Positions 29,001-44,100 of a DNA stretch of 64,000 nucleotides are shown here, in pieces; within the stretch, counting starts at the first letter, position 1; each line of letters begins with the position of its first letter. A program made the translations under genes and the position numbers. Location: NCBI RefSeq assembly GCF_000699445.3, contig NC_067196.1:80156364-80220363 (forward strand). Direction: 5' to 3'. The stretch comes from Schistosoma haematobium. Its lineage: Eukaryota; Platyhelminthes; Trematoda; Strigeidida; Schistosomatidae. The notes beneath the pieces are model-generated. The model had not been told where the DNA came from. It did not search any database and worked only from the letters and a program-made list of their open reading frames with translations.

Positions 29001-32000
29001 AAGAAAGGAGGATATAACTTGTTTATTGAATAAACCTAACACACTAAACTCAAATCAGTCTTTCATATGGAAAGAGGAACAACCAGCTTCCTTTCTTTGA
29101 CACACTTATAAGTAGAAGAGAAACTCGTTCAATAAAACAATCCATTTTTAGAAAGTTAGACTGGACAGGCCAGTACCTTAGTTATAATAGTTATATATAT
29201 ATATGCAGAAGTATTGCAATAACTGCACAAAACGCACACTCACATTGAGCTTTGGTCTTCCAAATAAAAACGGCTGACCTATTAGTTTGGTAGACTGACA
29301 AATATCTGCACAAGCTATATCATCAGGCGAACAAAATTTACACTGATCCAATGATGAATAATCAGCTTGTGAAAAATTAACTCCATTTATATAGTGTTGA
29401 ATTCCTGCTAACCAATCAGGCCACATACGTTTTAGCCGTGTAGTCATAAACGATTTCGATAATAAATGATTTTTAGCTAAGGATAATATGCCAAGCAAAC
29501 CATTAAGATCTCGAGTTATCTAAGAAAAAGTATATACAAAATAAATAGCCGTTATAAAAACAATCAACAGGGCGAGACTATAATTTATGGACGAACCAAT
29601 CAAATTTAGGATAACGGGTCTCGGATTTTAGAGCAAAATTCATTTACCATTTGTCCAAATAACGTTTTGGCATTATTTCTAACTCTAGCCATCAATTGTA
29701 AATCATGATCCTTATTCTTCACATTGTTTTATAACCCTCATTTAGCACTAATAAATAGGTGAACATTCTAAGAGTCACTTTAGCGTCGCTCAAAGGTCGT
29801 CCATAAATTAGTCTCACCGATACGAGTCAATCAAGATTGGTGTGGAATTTTACAAAATAAACAATCATTCTTTTTCTGCCTATTTGAAATTAATAAACTA
29901 TGCAAAATAGTAATAATGTTCAAACTATTTTGAAGTATTATCAACCATATATGCAGTTTTCGTCTTTGTTTTCATCAATTCAAGACACTTATTTCAAGGC
30001 AGAAATTAACAATGGGTTTTACAAAAGATTGTTTAGTAGAAAGCTCATCAAACATATTCAAAGTATCACATTAAGCGAGATGTATAAGTCTGTGTGACAC
30101 AAGACCTTTATGTCTATAAACATCCAGCTTCACAAAAAATACAACTTCATGACCTCAACTCAAGAATCCTCACTAAGTGTTATCAATATTTCCAGATCAA
30201 CTTGATAAAATGTCATAGATATAGATGAAAATTGAATACTTAAAACTATATCACATCAAATGCAGGTATAGATGACATAATTCGATGAATGCACAACTGG
30301 CAGTTACAACTTTCAATTTGGCATAAATGTATGCTTTATGCACATACCATGCCTAATCAACAAGTTGTGTTTATATGTGTTCAGGAACAAAGCTTGACCT
30401 TAATAATAATATTTAACTTTTTATCAATGACCATATATATATTAAGCCTCAGTTCGTAAGTTATAAACAATTAAGGACATAGAATTGCCGAACGGTTTAT
30501 CTCAGCAGTCATTCCCTCACAACATATATATATAATTTAAGTAACTAATTTGCATATATTTATATTCTTTTTATCATAAGCTTTTATTTGACCTATTGGT
30601 TACTGTTATACGACTTACTATTCTTAATATAATGGGGATTTTTCGGAGATTTTAAGTCACTCCCAATTTATCGGTTACAGCCTTTCACAATCACGGCCAC
30701 TTCTTGACTTGATCCTGTAAAATTGTTATTTTCCAATTTTATGGTATGATGTGGTCTTATTCACTTGTATATAAACCAAGTATATCTGAAATATATGATT
30801 TGTATGGTGGAAGCTGATATCGGTGTTCTGGTATCAACAGACAGGACTAGACGAGAAGGACCAAAAAAGACTCTAGACTGATCATACCGGTCGATATGTC
30901 ATTGGGTTGGGACAGTACTAGGATTGTATAAGTCGTGTTTCGATTGGTGATCTTATCACGTAAGAATTGACAGGCCATAAGCCATAAAAATTGGAGACAG
31001 GGTTTTTGCAAAAAAAGAAAGCCATAACACCATAAACTTGTGTAATTATCATTGCCTGCAAAAATTGAAGATGGTGGATATGATATCAGTAGTAAGACGA
31101 ACAAATATTTGTCGTAATGAAAGAAATGCTCTATGACGACTCGGAATTTCTAAATAGTAGCGATTAGCTGAGAATAATTATTTTACAGTACATAAAAGAC
31201 TAGGATTATACCATATAATCGTGTAGCTCAGAACATAGCCTGATTTCCTGTTGGTGAAAGAGCTAATGTCATCAATACAGCTTTATGAAGACATGACATG
31301 ATTTTACTGAATAAAAGTATCTACAAACACACCCAACTGTGAAAACAATGGATTTATTGGTTCATTAACAATAGTCACAGAAATAATAATACATCTATAT
31401 GTACACTATTCATACCTGAGCTTCACTATGACGTTTCAGAAATTTTCTGCTATCCAATCGTGGACAGAAACTTTCAACCTATTTCGAAAAGAAACGAGGT
31501 ATAAGAGATTAGATGAAAAAACCCTTAGAAACTCAAAAGTGATGGTTGAAAATGAAACATTTCAATTCAAAAACAATGAGAAATCTAACTGCTTTCGAAG
31601 TCTTCTTAACGTTTTAAAAAATAGATATCAAATGGATAGAATACCAGTAAATTAGTCCCTGCAAAAATATGTTTTTATAACTGAAACACTATAGTCTATG
31701 TTAATGATATACGAAAAGTCTTGATAATAAATTTTAAGACAATCCCATTTTGAAGCAAACTTGGATAGTACCTAGCAACAGAATCCAAGATACGTGCTTC
31801 GTTTTACTTGGAATTGACCAGTTAAAGTAATTAACACCAGCAACGGAAAGACTCAAACAACTTACAAATGAAATAACCACATTTTCAGTCGGAAATATAA
31901 TTGCTAAAATTAAGCAGATAAAACAATGAACAGTTCAGATTTATTATTGAATCGTCTGACTTTAATTTACAGAGTTACAGGAACTTGATTATTTCATTCA

Positions 32001-32085
32001 GTTAAACCTTAAGTCGTGGCTTATTTAGACGACAGGTACTGGCAAAAAAAGTCCTAAGCGAAATATTTTCGATTTATCCAAAGCG

Positions 32086-32146
<61 letters not shown>

Positions 32147-35100
32147 AGATCACCATTGAAAACCTGGAAGCACTGGACAGCCATTTCCTCGCAGTATGGG
32201 ACTCCTCAGCAGTGTGCATCCACGACCCCGTACCAAAAAACACCAAACCCAGGACCTTCGGTTTCGCGTGCAGACACCTAAACTCTAGACCATTGAGCCG
32301 ACGTCCAGCGATGTTAGTGTCTAACCTCAATGGTGGCCGTGGATGCGCACTGCTGTGGAGTCACATACTGAGACAAAACGATCGTCCAGTGCTTCCGGTT
32401 TTTCAATGGTGATCTAACATTGATCGGTTTATGGTTTCAATGAAACAACAAACTCTACAACCACATACTGATAATATATATATATATACTCTTCCAAATA
32501 ATTTGTATGTTGAATTTACATCTATTTGCTTGTCGACTGACATTTACCTTGAAAAGTGATTCCAGATTATTTTTACGTTTTACAAAAACTCAACAGTAAC
32601 AAACACATAACTCATATTTTTTAGAGGATTTATGTTCAGAAGGTGGTGCTAAACTAATCTTGGAGTTATTTTCTTATAAATTTCCGGCACAAACATATGC
32701 AGGGGATTTTTAGTGTTTAGAATAACATGCTATCCAGAGCACAATAATCAAGTGTATGTGATACCATTTACTAGTGCAATCCTATTAGAACAGAAATAGT
32801 GTAAAATCGAATGAAAAACTTTAAGTTTCCAAAATGACAACAACATCACCATATACACTCATAAATAATGAAGGTGATGAATTACAGACATTTTAAGATA
32901 TACCAACAGTAGAAGATAGATGAGATATACGGGACTATTAAATACAAGTATTCTTCACTAAAAAATACCCAACAGGATCCATGTATAAATTAACTCAAGT
33001 AAAACAAAGATAAAATATAGAAGTCTAATGCAAATATTAGGTACAATATGTTTTATTATTAAATTACATAGCTTTAAACACTAAGATCAAAGTTATATGG
33101 GAAAAAACCTGATAATAGAATATGAAAAAGATAAGAGATTATTTATACAGTTAAAAGAGACGTGCAAAACTAGATGCATTTAAGAACCCAAATATTGAAT
33201 AAATTATTAATTGCTACCGAATGTTTTGTTTATGGAAAAAAAGCTGAAATAATTATCAACAGTTCGAACTTGGTATATTCTTGTTTCCATATCAACAGGT
33301 TTTCAACAAGTAATTCGGTCCAAGACTAAAAAATATTCCTGGTGGAAAGCCGATTCACAAACTATGCCAAACTTTGATGTGAATTGTTATAAAGAGACTA
33401 GATACACCGATCAGCTGTAACAGAAATGCATGAGGCAAAGTGAGATGCATTATTTTTAAAGTAGACCTTAACCAACCCCTTCCTTTCATCGTAGGAAGGC
33501 AGTATTACTGAAGATGCTGATTGATTGAAGTTAACACCTTACTGTTGTAACACTCCAGTACAGTCAAAGTACAAATTTGAGTCATATTGTATTCCAACCG
33601 ACCTGCCTAGAACTGTAGAACCTAAAGGAATAAATGTTCTAGCTAATATAACTCACCCAGAGGTCTTTATAACAGGCAAGTCCGGCCACTATATCAAGCA
33701 GCAGCTACGACCCGAGCGATTTCGATAACACATTATAACCAATTAAAGTATTGTTAATGTATTCTTTGGAAAAACTCAGAATCATGTAAATAAAAGTGAC
33801 AACAGTAACAGTTGCTCAAGCTTTCAGGGCAATCACTGATTACTTACAACTTTATCAGGAACTATAATCGTCATGAAACAAAACTTTATCACAGATATTT
33901 TCAGATAGTATTTTTTCACAAAATAAAATTGAATGAAGCATCACTGCCGATTTTCATCACTGAAAATCGGCAAACACTTAGTAATTGTTCCGTCCTGGCT
34001 TGGGAACCATCCGTCATGTCCACCAATCCTGACTCTAAAAGGAGTCGAACACACCTAACCTCACGGAGATCACATTACTTTTAAGCAGTTGAGTTAAAAT
34101 CTAGTAGTCCAAATTTCTAACTTCCATCAATTATTGATATGGTATTATGATTATTCAATATCATCAGTGATACTTTCGACATACCCACTCTATAGTTCAA
34201 CTCTATCAATTATGATTTCCCACTAGGTTGTCTAGAGTTTATTATGAAGTTAGTTATTAATGAGTACATGATTACTGTTTAGTTGGTTGGCTGTTGAAAA
34301 TAGTCCGGATGATTGTAGACATTGTTGAGACAAACTATCACAGGCTCTGATCAACCCTAAATTTAAATACATCGGTTAGTCTATTTTCGACTAATTAGCC
34401 CTAGTAGACAAATCAAGATGCTTGGAAATTATCATGTAAATTTGATGATAACTCTAACGCTTTTACGGATTTTTTGTTGGAGTGAACATATGGTTTGCTC
34501 TCAATTCACTTTTGGAAGAATTAAGCGAAGTACGGCGTTAAGACAAATTTTGTAAAAAATAAATCCATGCTCTTTAAATTCAGAGACAAAATTATTCAAT
34601 ATAACACTTACTTCACTAAGATACCGGATAAGTGAACATTCTGATCCATCGATTCCTAACTCAACATAACATGAATGAGTTCCCCAACGGGTTCGCAACC
34701 ACTAGCAAAGCAGAATGAAAATAGTATCCATTTAATCTTTCTCTTTTTTGGAGAATATCATCTTATTAATGGGTAACTGAACTTTGATGAGTTAGAGACA
34801 ACCAATAAAAAACTCTCAAACTGGGGTTGGTTTGCAAATATCAACAACCAATTAGATCTTCGCTCCGAGCCACCACTTAGTCAGGTGACAAAATTGTAAC
34901 TTGATCAGTAAAATATGATTAGTACAAACAACCACATAAAATGAAAATGGTAAACAATCAACGATTGACTAGTGTATATGAGTGAACATGAAGGTTTTGT
35001 TGAATTCGTTAGATTGCTTGTATCAAAAAGAAATACAACTACAAGGTTAACAATAAGAGTACAAATTGCTGTTCCAAGTGAATAAAACGTGACTAACTGT

Positions 35101-38100
35101 TGAATGTTAGTTGTGAGGCGTTTAATCGAATAATGAATGGAGAGACATATAGTATGAGAGGTGATATATTAGACCAAAACATAACCTTAGAGATTATTTC
35201 AAATCAACGGCCACCAATTTCTGAAAATGTTGCTATATTTTCTAGGGGAAAAAGATATACATTTATGAATGAGTCGATCTAGATTTAGTCAATAAAGCTT
35301 CCTCTTCGCTCAAGTGGCTGGTTTGAACTTATATCAGTAGTAGGCTAGAACGGCTGCAAAACATAACAATGAGAAAATCAGACTTGTTATTAGTTAGAAA
35401 ATACACTGGTTTTTGACTGATAAGAGGTCGATTACACAAGACAATGGACTAGATGCAGCAGTGAAGCTCCTAAACTTCGTACAGGCAATGAATCAAATGT
35501 AAACGATGAACACACTAACCAGTTGTAGAAACTTTAATAATAATAATAAATGTTTAAAATGACTACAGAATGTACGCCAATTTACAGACATAATCGGGCT
35601 GATGCAAAACGAGAGTTGTAATAAAATTATTTTGACAGAATATCTGTGATAGAGTTGTGAATAACGTAAAGCATAAAATTTATGGAAAAGTGCATAATCA
35701 CAAGTGATTTCACTTTAATGTACAGTATTATTGACGACTCACACACCGTCCCAAGTATTAAAAGGATATAGTTGTCACTAATAAGCATTCTATGGTAAAT
35801 AGTCACATGTACTAAGATAGAATATCTACAATGTTATAGGGGTTTTAGAATAGCGTATGTCATATATTTTTTCACGAAAGGTACACTTAGCATTTTATTC
35901 GCTAGAGTCCAGCTTGAATTTCTGAACTACTTTAGCATTCGACATTGAATTGAAGCCTTTGTAATTGTTATTGGGCAACGATTTATCGTGAGATGGTATA
36001 GTATGTTTAATTTTCTGAAGAGAACCGAATTTGATGAAGCAACACAACTACCAGTAAAAAGGTCCAACCACGTTATTGAATTCTATTCATGATTGTAATA
36101 GATTTATCGATACTTGATATTCTTAAAAAGCTGTCATATTTGTTTATGAAACCAGAGAATAAATTAGCTTTTCGGGCCAAGTCTTTCTTTTTAATAAAAA
36201 GACTGAAACGTCAACGTTATTAAAAGATAAAATCAAAAGAGTTGTTCAAGACTCAATTTATTTGTTGAAGTTCAGTGTACAAACTAATGGGATATAATGC
36301 CCAATAAATCATTCTATAGATTCGTACAACTGTTTTATCTATCGAACATAACGAAATTCACCAAAACGAACATAAAGCCTAGTGTGAAAACAAACTTTAT
36401 TACAAAGCAAAAGTTTCCCATCATCTTTCAACTGAAATGCTAAAATATCAACACACTAAAACGTAGATTTAATGAAGATTTGTAGTGAAATGTTGTTATA
36501 TCCGAACGAAGAATAAATGAATTACAACTTCTAGAAATTATTTATGGACTACTATTACATATATTCTGATTGGGTAATTATTAAGTACTTAGATTATATA
36601 TATATACCTCTTATCATAAGCTTCCATTTGACTTATTGGTCACGGTTATACGATTTACTATTCTTAACTTATTCCCAATTTATCAGTTACAGTAGCCCAT
36701 ACACATAGTCACTTTTGACCTGATCTTGTATAAAAAATATCTTTCATTTTATCGTGCGATGAGGTATAAACTGCTTGTATATAAACCAAATATGTCTGAA
36801 ATATAAGATTCATATAGCGGAGGTTGATATTTGCGTTCCGGACTGGATGGGCTGGATTAGGCGAGAAGCTACTATACAGAGGACTAATAAGGACTCCGAG
36901 TTGACTCAAGGCAGCTCGTGCTGATTAACGCATTATTGATTTAGCACAAAGACAAGGTCATATTAGTCGGTGTTCTGACTGACGATCTTGTTACATGATA
37001 TTTGGTGGACCATAGGACATAACAAATGTAAATTAATGAACCAAAAGAAACATTTTGAGAATGGAAGATATGAGATAAGCTACATTATCAATCATTACCA
37101 ATTAAATACTTAACAACACAAAAGCAAACAAGAAAACAATCACCGTTTTTTTTCCAAATTTATCTTTAGTTTATTAGAGATATGAAAAAAATTATTATAT
37201 GAAAAGTATTTATGTTTGTGAAACTCAATCATTAAGAGAATACAGTAACACCACTTATCAAAGAATAACAATCTGAAGAATCCAATCTTAGCAGTAGACA
37301 AGCATAAACATCCTTAACCTTCAAACTCCTAAGCAAGTCTTTTTTAAAATAATTCTGTTGCTGGCCTTGATGTCACGTTTATAACTACTGAGCTCGAGGT
37401 TAAACTTACCCGTCCCAACCCCGCTTTACCCTAGGCAGGCGTGTTATGTCTTGAGGACCCCCGATGAATATCACGTGACAAGTCACTAAATAGAATCCTG
37501 ATTCTAGTTCGGTCTATTTCGCGCCTAGTATCTCTGACTTGTCCAATTGAATACCCACTCAGCACCATTAAACTCGGGTCAATAGCTAAGTTCCTATTAG
37601 TCCATTATTGACAAGTCTCTATTTATGCCCTATCCATGAGTCGAAAAATCAGTGACCGGTAAGTGGAATATATATACACATAGTAATCTAGTTACAACAA
37701 AATTATAATTAGTAATAATCCAAAAAAACAAGTTCAAACTTCTGCAGTATTTGTTTTGTTATAACGAACCGGATGACTGATAATATAAAATTTTACTTAC
37801 TACCATGTTTTATTACTTCAAATTGTAAAACTATAAACAACTTGAATTATTTCATTAAAATGAAACATATTTACAAAACTTACTTCAATCTTTGAAAAAC
37901 ATTCCGGGTATAGTGGTAGTTCTCTAGCTTGAACAACACAGTTTTCTTGTGCATCTTGTAGAAGATCTGAAGAATCAAAGCAATGAGTAAACAAACATAA
38001 CTCAAAATAAACTTTGGAAAACTACAGACTATACATTTTTTATAAAGACCGAAAAAAAATCAGTTACATTAAACTTACTGAACTCCTTTAAGACAAATAA

Positions 38101-41100
38101 ACCACTGAGTAATAGCGATCATTTCATGGATATCGACTTGGAGGTTCGCACTTCCCTATATGGCACGGGGCAAGTAGCCGTTGATATTATGAACTGTTAT
38201 ATCTTACACTGGTGTACTTAAACTTTTTTAATCTGTCTATTTCAGCCTAGCATGTCTCATGTTCTTTAATTAGAGTAGAAATTTATGCATCAGTGATTCA
38301 TTTTCTTTTTAAAAATATGGGTAAAAAATTAGTTATCGCTCATTCATTGTTCAGAATGGTTTATGTTCCCACCGGGAAGTATGTTTAGAGCAGCGTTCCT
38401 ACAGTTGAAGAAAAAATGGAACTTAAAACAACTGCCAACCAATATCAGTGTCAGAATCTTCAATATGAATATTAAAACAGTTCTACCGTACGGAGCTGAA
38501 ACTTGGAGAACTACTACAGCTATCACCAAAAAAGTACAAGTATTTCTAAACAGTTGTCTATACAAGATACTCAATGTCCGTTAGCCGGATACCATCAGCA
38601 ACAGCCTGCCGTAGAAGAGAACAAACCAACTTCTAGCTGAGGGGGAAATTAAGAAAATATGCTGCAAGTAGATAGGATATACATTTCGGAAATCATCAAA
38701 CTGCATCACGAGGCAAGCCCTAACTTGGAGTCCTGAAGGGAAGTGGAAAAGAGGAAGATTAAAGAACATAATGAGTCGAGAATTGGAAGCAGACATGAAA
38801 AGGATGAGTAGGAAATGGAAGGGACTGTCCAGGACAGTGTTGGATGGAGTGTTAGTGGGCGGCCTATGTTCCTCCGCGAGGAGTAACAGGAAATATGTTT
38901 ATTTAGTAGACATATCACAAATTGTAATATAGGTTTAGGTATCATACAAAGTAAAAACAAACTCATAAAGTAATCAAGAGAGCTTACCCAAATAGTTAAT
39001 CTTTTTGTAGTTTGATTTCTCATTATTATTCATTTTCAAACCTCGAGCAGTATGAGGTACAAATGGTGCCGAGTTTATAGATTCGGAATAATGTCTAGTT
39101 ACTTCAGGAGATGAGTTCGTTAAATTAGAGAGTTTCGATTCTATCTGGTCAATACGACGTAGCACGTCGTCTAGAATAACGGCCAATGTTTTCTTTAAGT
39201 CTGAAAACAGGGAGAAAAATATAAGTGGCCCAAAGATCAAATGAAACTAATCACTTACTAAATTTAGTCAATTTAAAAAAAGGTACAAAATATCTTTACA
39301 TTTGAAGTAAACGTCAACGTACAACCACTGAAATCGAAAGGAATACAAAGTAACTGTCCTTTAGAATTCAACTATTTCATTGATACAACCTTATATTCGG
39401 AATTGTCGTGATCTCTCAGCTATAAATATTTTCCATTGCTTTATAGCTGAATACAAACTCGTGTACTGTTTGTAGAACCACAACCTAATATTTGAAGACT
39501 AGTGTAACTACACACTAGGATCAATTTTAAAACAACCAATCAAATCTTAATTATTAATTTCATGGATCTCCATAAATTAAGCATTAAAAATGTATTTTGT
39601 TTTAACAGTGAGAAAGTTAACTAACCGTCAACCAGTGAAAGTGATTCGTGATAATTTGGAAAATTATAAGCAAGTCTTACAGTTATTACTGACCTTTTCT
39701 AGGTCAAATTGGATTTCATTTGATTAGAAAGAGTGGTTATACTTTCTACTGAAAACTAAATGACGTACAAGAGATGTAGAATGTTGCAGAGGAACTTTCA
39801 TTTGACTAAATTTGAGTCTATCATAAAATTGAGGAAAAACAAGCACATTAAGTAAATTCTTTTCACTTGTCTTCTTCCATGATCTGTAATGTTAATTCTA
39901 AGTAACTGTTTCTCTTTGGAAAGAATCCGACACACAGCTCATAAAATTATTGAGAAAAATAAAATACCTAGGATTCAGATAATGAATTTACACTGAACGT
40001 ACAGTAGATTCAAAGTGTTCTGACTGATGGCAGCGGTTTGGTAATACTCTTTCACTTTGAAAGGAATACTAGAAGAGAGTTATCGATTTCTCTACCGTAC
40101 TGATGACGCAAGTTTTCTATAACATACAAGGTTTATCATCTCTTAACAGGTGGAAAAAAGAATGATAGTGTGAATAGTATCCGAAAATTTTACAAGGAAG
40201 TTTTTATATATGGGAAACTTAAATCCACGGAATACTATTACATACACATCAGATATTATCATGATTTGGTGATGATATATGTCAAATAATGATGATTCTA
40301 ATATGAAAACCTATTAAATGTATTACGAACATGAATTTATTGGATTAACGATTAAATTAATAAAAGAACAATTTACTGACTTGACAGTAAAGTACATACC
40401 ATATCCCGTCAACTCTGCGCTGTAAGGATCATCAAAACCCACATTCTGAGTTTCGGCCAAAGCTTTGACATACTTTCGGGAGAGGTTAATAATATCAGCC
40501 TATAAAATATCAAAGCATATGTCAATCTTTTTTACAATATAATCAATCAAAAATATACGTAAATTTTTGTATGTTGTTACTTTCTATTGATAAACATATG
40601 GTGAGAATTATATTCTAAAATCAAAAGAACACTGTTTAAAAGCTCGCCCACAACTTCAAGCAAGATTAAACAGTACGTAGGATAGTATACATCATTGAAC
40701 AATACATTTTCAGCAAGAACATTAGAGATGTCTACAGAAATCTGTCTTCCGTTTCCCTCTTCTTGAGTACGCGGTCACAGATGTAACTTTTTGGCATATT
40801 TATTCTCTAAAACTAATTTGACTATCAGATATACTTCTACATAAATAATAGTCGATTAGGATGAAATCCAACCAACTAAACTTTTTTGTCTCCTATATGT
40901 GATAAACTGGTCTTCTATTAGCTGAGCCATTATTAATTATTAACTGATTTTGGGGTGTCCATAAAATAAGAAGTCAGTTTTATACCACAGACGCGCAATA
41001 TAAATTTAGTAAAAACGACATCTAGCAAGTACAAGTAAAATACTAATGGTGAATGGATATAGCGTGCTAGAATAAGACCTAGAATCTAAACCTTTGTTTG

Positions 41101-44100
41101 CTGAAGAATAAGAGAGCTATAAAATTGATTTTTACTGAAATCAAGAACCAATCCAAGTTAAGCCACCATTGAAAACCTGAAAACACTGGACGGCCATTTC
41201 CTCTCAGGATGGAACTTCTCAGCAGTGTACATCCATGACCCCGTACCAAAAGGCATCGAACACAGGACCTTCGGTTCCGGGGGCAAAAGCTTAACATCTA
41301 GATCATTGGGCTGGCATTCAACAATTTTAATGTCTCACTTCAATTAATCCACGATATTACGTGACCTTCCGTTGTCTTCGGTAGGTAACTGCCCCACACG
41401 CAACACCGTTGAACTTCACTAGTCATTGAAACTCAAAAAATTTCACAGACCTACACCGAAAATTGATTTTTGGCAATGGTTTGTGTCCCCAAATGCCCTG
41501 GTATGACCGAGAGCGGGGATGGTCTGCCCTCCCTCTCGAAAAACTCCCACACGGCCACGCATATACAGCCTCTGCTAGGGAAGTCCTACTCATTGCCTTC
41601 TCGTGGCGGGGGTGTTGTTTACGAAAATGAGAGGACGAAAAGCGAATGTCCGGCGCTCTAACCAGATCCCAAACCAATGGTGCACATAGGCTCCAGTATC
41701 CTGAGGGAACAAATGGCGTATGAACCCATTTTCGGTCACCGGCTAACATGGGACTGCATCTCCTTACGATGCTCTACTGCCTTGTGGGTTAGACCTTTAG
41801 GTCAAAGGCTCGGGGTGTGGACCCCCAAGTAAACCACCTGCTTCGATCTGGGCACCCGGGCAGTATCACAGCCCACACGCAAATGATGAACTCTCTATAT
41901 CTATGGGAACTACTTTTCTCGCTTCGAATAACAAACAAATGATTCAAATTATTGTCATTACTATTATTATTACCATTATTATTGTTATTACTCTTATCAT
42001 TAATTATTATTATTATTATTATTATTTACTACGACATTATTCACCCTCTTTTATTCCTACTCTGTCTATACTTATTTTTTCGACTTATACAGCAGCTCGT
42101 CTTTGGTGGAAATTCGACTCTGTCTAAACATTTTCGAGTCACTGTTCGGTTGAAAATTGTGTGTTACCACCGAATTTGAGTACTGAAGCAGTTTTTCTGA
42201 AACCACATGCACCATTCAAACTGGCTGCTTCAACGTTCGCACACTTATGCAAGTCGGACAACAGATAAGGCTGGCTATGTCTTTGGAAAGTCTTAATATC
42301 GATGTCTGCTGTCTATCCGAGACCCGTATTCGAGACTCTGGTGAAGTACTACAAATTCGATCTCCATCTGTCGCTTCAAAAAGCTTATTTTACGTGCGCT
42401 TATCCGGGGACCCTGTGGCACCTTCGTCTGGTCTTGCTGGCGTTCGTGTAGCACTAAGTACTAGAGCTGAGGCACCACTAATCGATTGTATCCCCATTAA
42501 CAGTCGGTTGGTTATGTGCTGTTAGATTAGAAAGTTCCATCAAAGTGAGAAGAAATCGGCGTGAGAAACTATGTCTTTTCGTCATCTCCTCCTATGCCCC
42601 GACAGATTGCAGCCCGGATGCAATCAAGGATGAGTTTTACCACCAGTTATCTGTTCTTCTCCAGAAAGTGCGTTCGACAGATATTGTAGTACTAGCCGGA
42701 GATTTGAATGCTCAGGTCGGGCGTCTAGGCACAGAAGAGAGTCGTTTAGGTGGCCGATGAGGACTTGTAGGTCGCAGGTCAGATAACAGGAACCGTCTAC
42801 TGAAACTGTGCACAGACCACAACATGTTTCTGGCTAGCACTAACTTTCGACACAGTCATCGCCGATGTGCCACATGGCGTCCTCCCTCTGCATTTCAAGC
42901 CTGGACTCAGATTGATCACATCGCGATCAGCTACCGCTGGCGTGGTTGTGTACAAGACTGCCTCTCCTTTTGGAGTACCTATCTGGACACTGATCATGCC
43001 TTGATCTGAGCCAATCTTACCTTGCTTTCCAGTGGACAACGAAGTGACCGCCACCAACGGATTGATGTTAGCAAGCTGGTTGCAACTTCTGTTGCAAGTA
43101 AGTATCGAACCGAGGTAGCTTCTCGGCTAGCTACCATTCCACTGAAAAGTATAGATGAGCATTGGTTGCAATTGCATGACGCCATGAAAATGGCGGATAC
43201 AGTCAGTTGTGGGTTCGCGAAACGTCCCGCTTACAAGCACTGGGTTTCTTCTGGTTCCTTACAACTCATTGAAGCCCGTCGGTCTACTTCGGGTGACCGT
43301 GAGTTTGATCACAAACGAAGGATGTTACGTAAGGAAATTGGGCAAAGCTTGTGTAACGACCGAGAAGCCTGGTGGTCGGAGCGTGCTAATGAGCTGGAAG
43401 CAGCAGCTGCATCTGGTAATTACCGGAAGCTCTTCCAACTCATCCGAGCCACTGGCAGCAAGAAGTCTGGTGTGAGTGAAACAATCTGCGAGGATGATGG
43501 GATGCCAATCACTAACATCCATCGACGTCTTGGACGATGGACAGAATTCCTCGAAGGGCAGTTCAAATGGCCTGCTGCTCCGGCAACATCGGTCAGACTG
43601 TCCTGCCCTCCATGGCCGGTGACGACTGATCCACCAAATGAGGCGGAAGTCTGCAAGGAACTCCAATTCTTGAAGCGCTACAAATCACCTGGCCCAGATG
43701 ACTTACCTCCGACTCTTTTTAAAGATGGTGGTGACTTTCTGACTAAGGGACTGACGACGTTGTTTACAAAGGTCTGGGAACTAGAGAGTGTACCAACGTC
43801 ATGGAATGAGTACATAGTTGTCCCTATCTTTAAAAACGGTTCTGTTGTAACGGGTGACTGCAGGTTATGATAAGCAGAGTTTATATTGATCGATTCAGTG
43901 ACACGGAAAACACGTAGTGAACGACCTAGAGCCCCAATTGGTCCTGCTTCCCTGTCTAGCCCAACCAGTTGAGTCTAGAACGCAAGTCACAGCCTCTGAG
44001 TTATGAATCATTATATTTCAGACATACTCTATTTATATACTAACCAAACAGACCACATCGTACCATAAAAATAGAAAACAACATCTGTACAATATTTAAC

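Noticed and set aside
31428..31655. 75-codon plus-strand frame
   Set aside because: No family resemblance; it overlaps MGAT5 exon 6 on the opposite strand, which has splice sites and conserved VESFCPRL.
33990..34120. A tRNA gene
   Set aside because: A- and B-box-like sequences are present but no acceptor stem or anticodon arm folds convincingly; it fits a SINE fragment better.
41903..42179. Leu/Ile-rich frames resembling membrane peptides
   Set aside because: Produced by translating the ATT-rich microsatellite.
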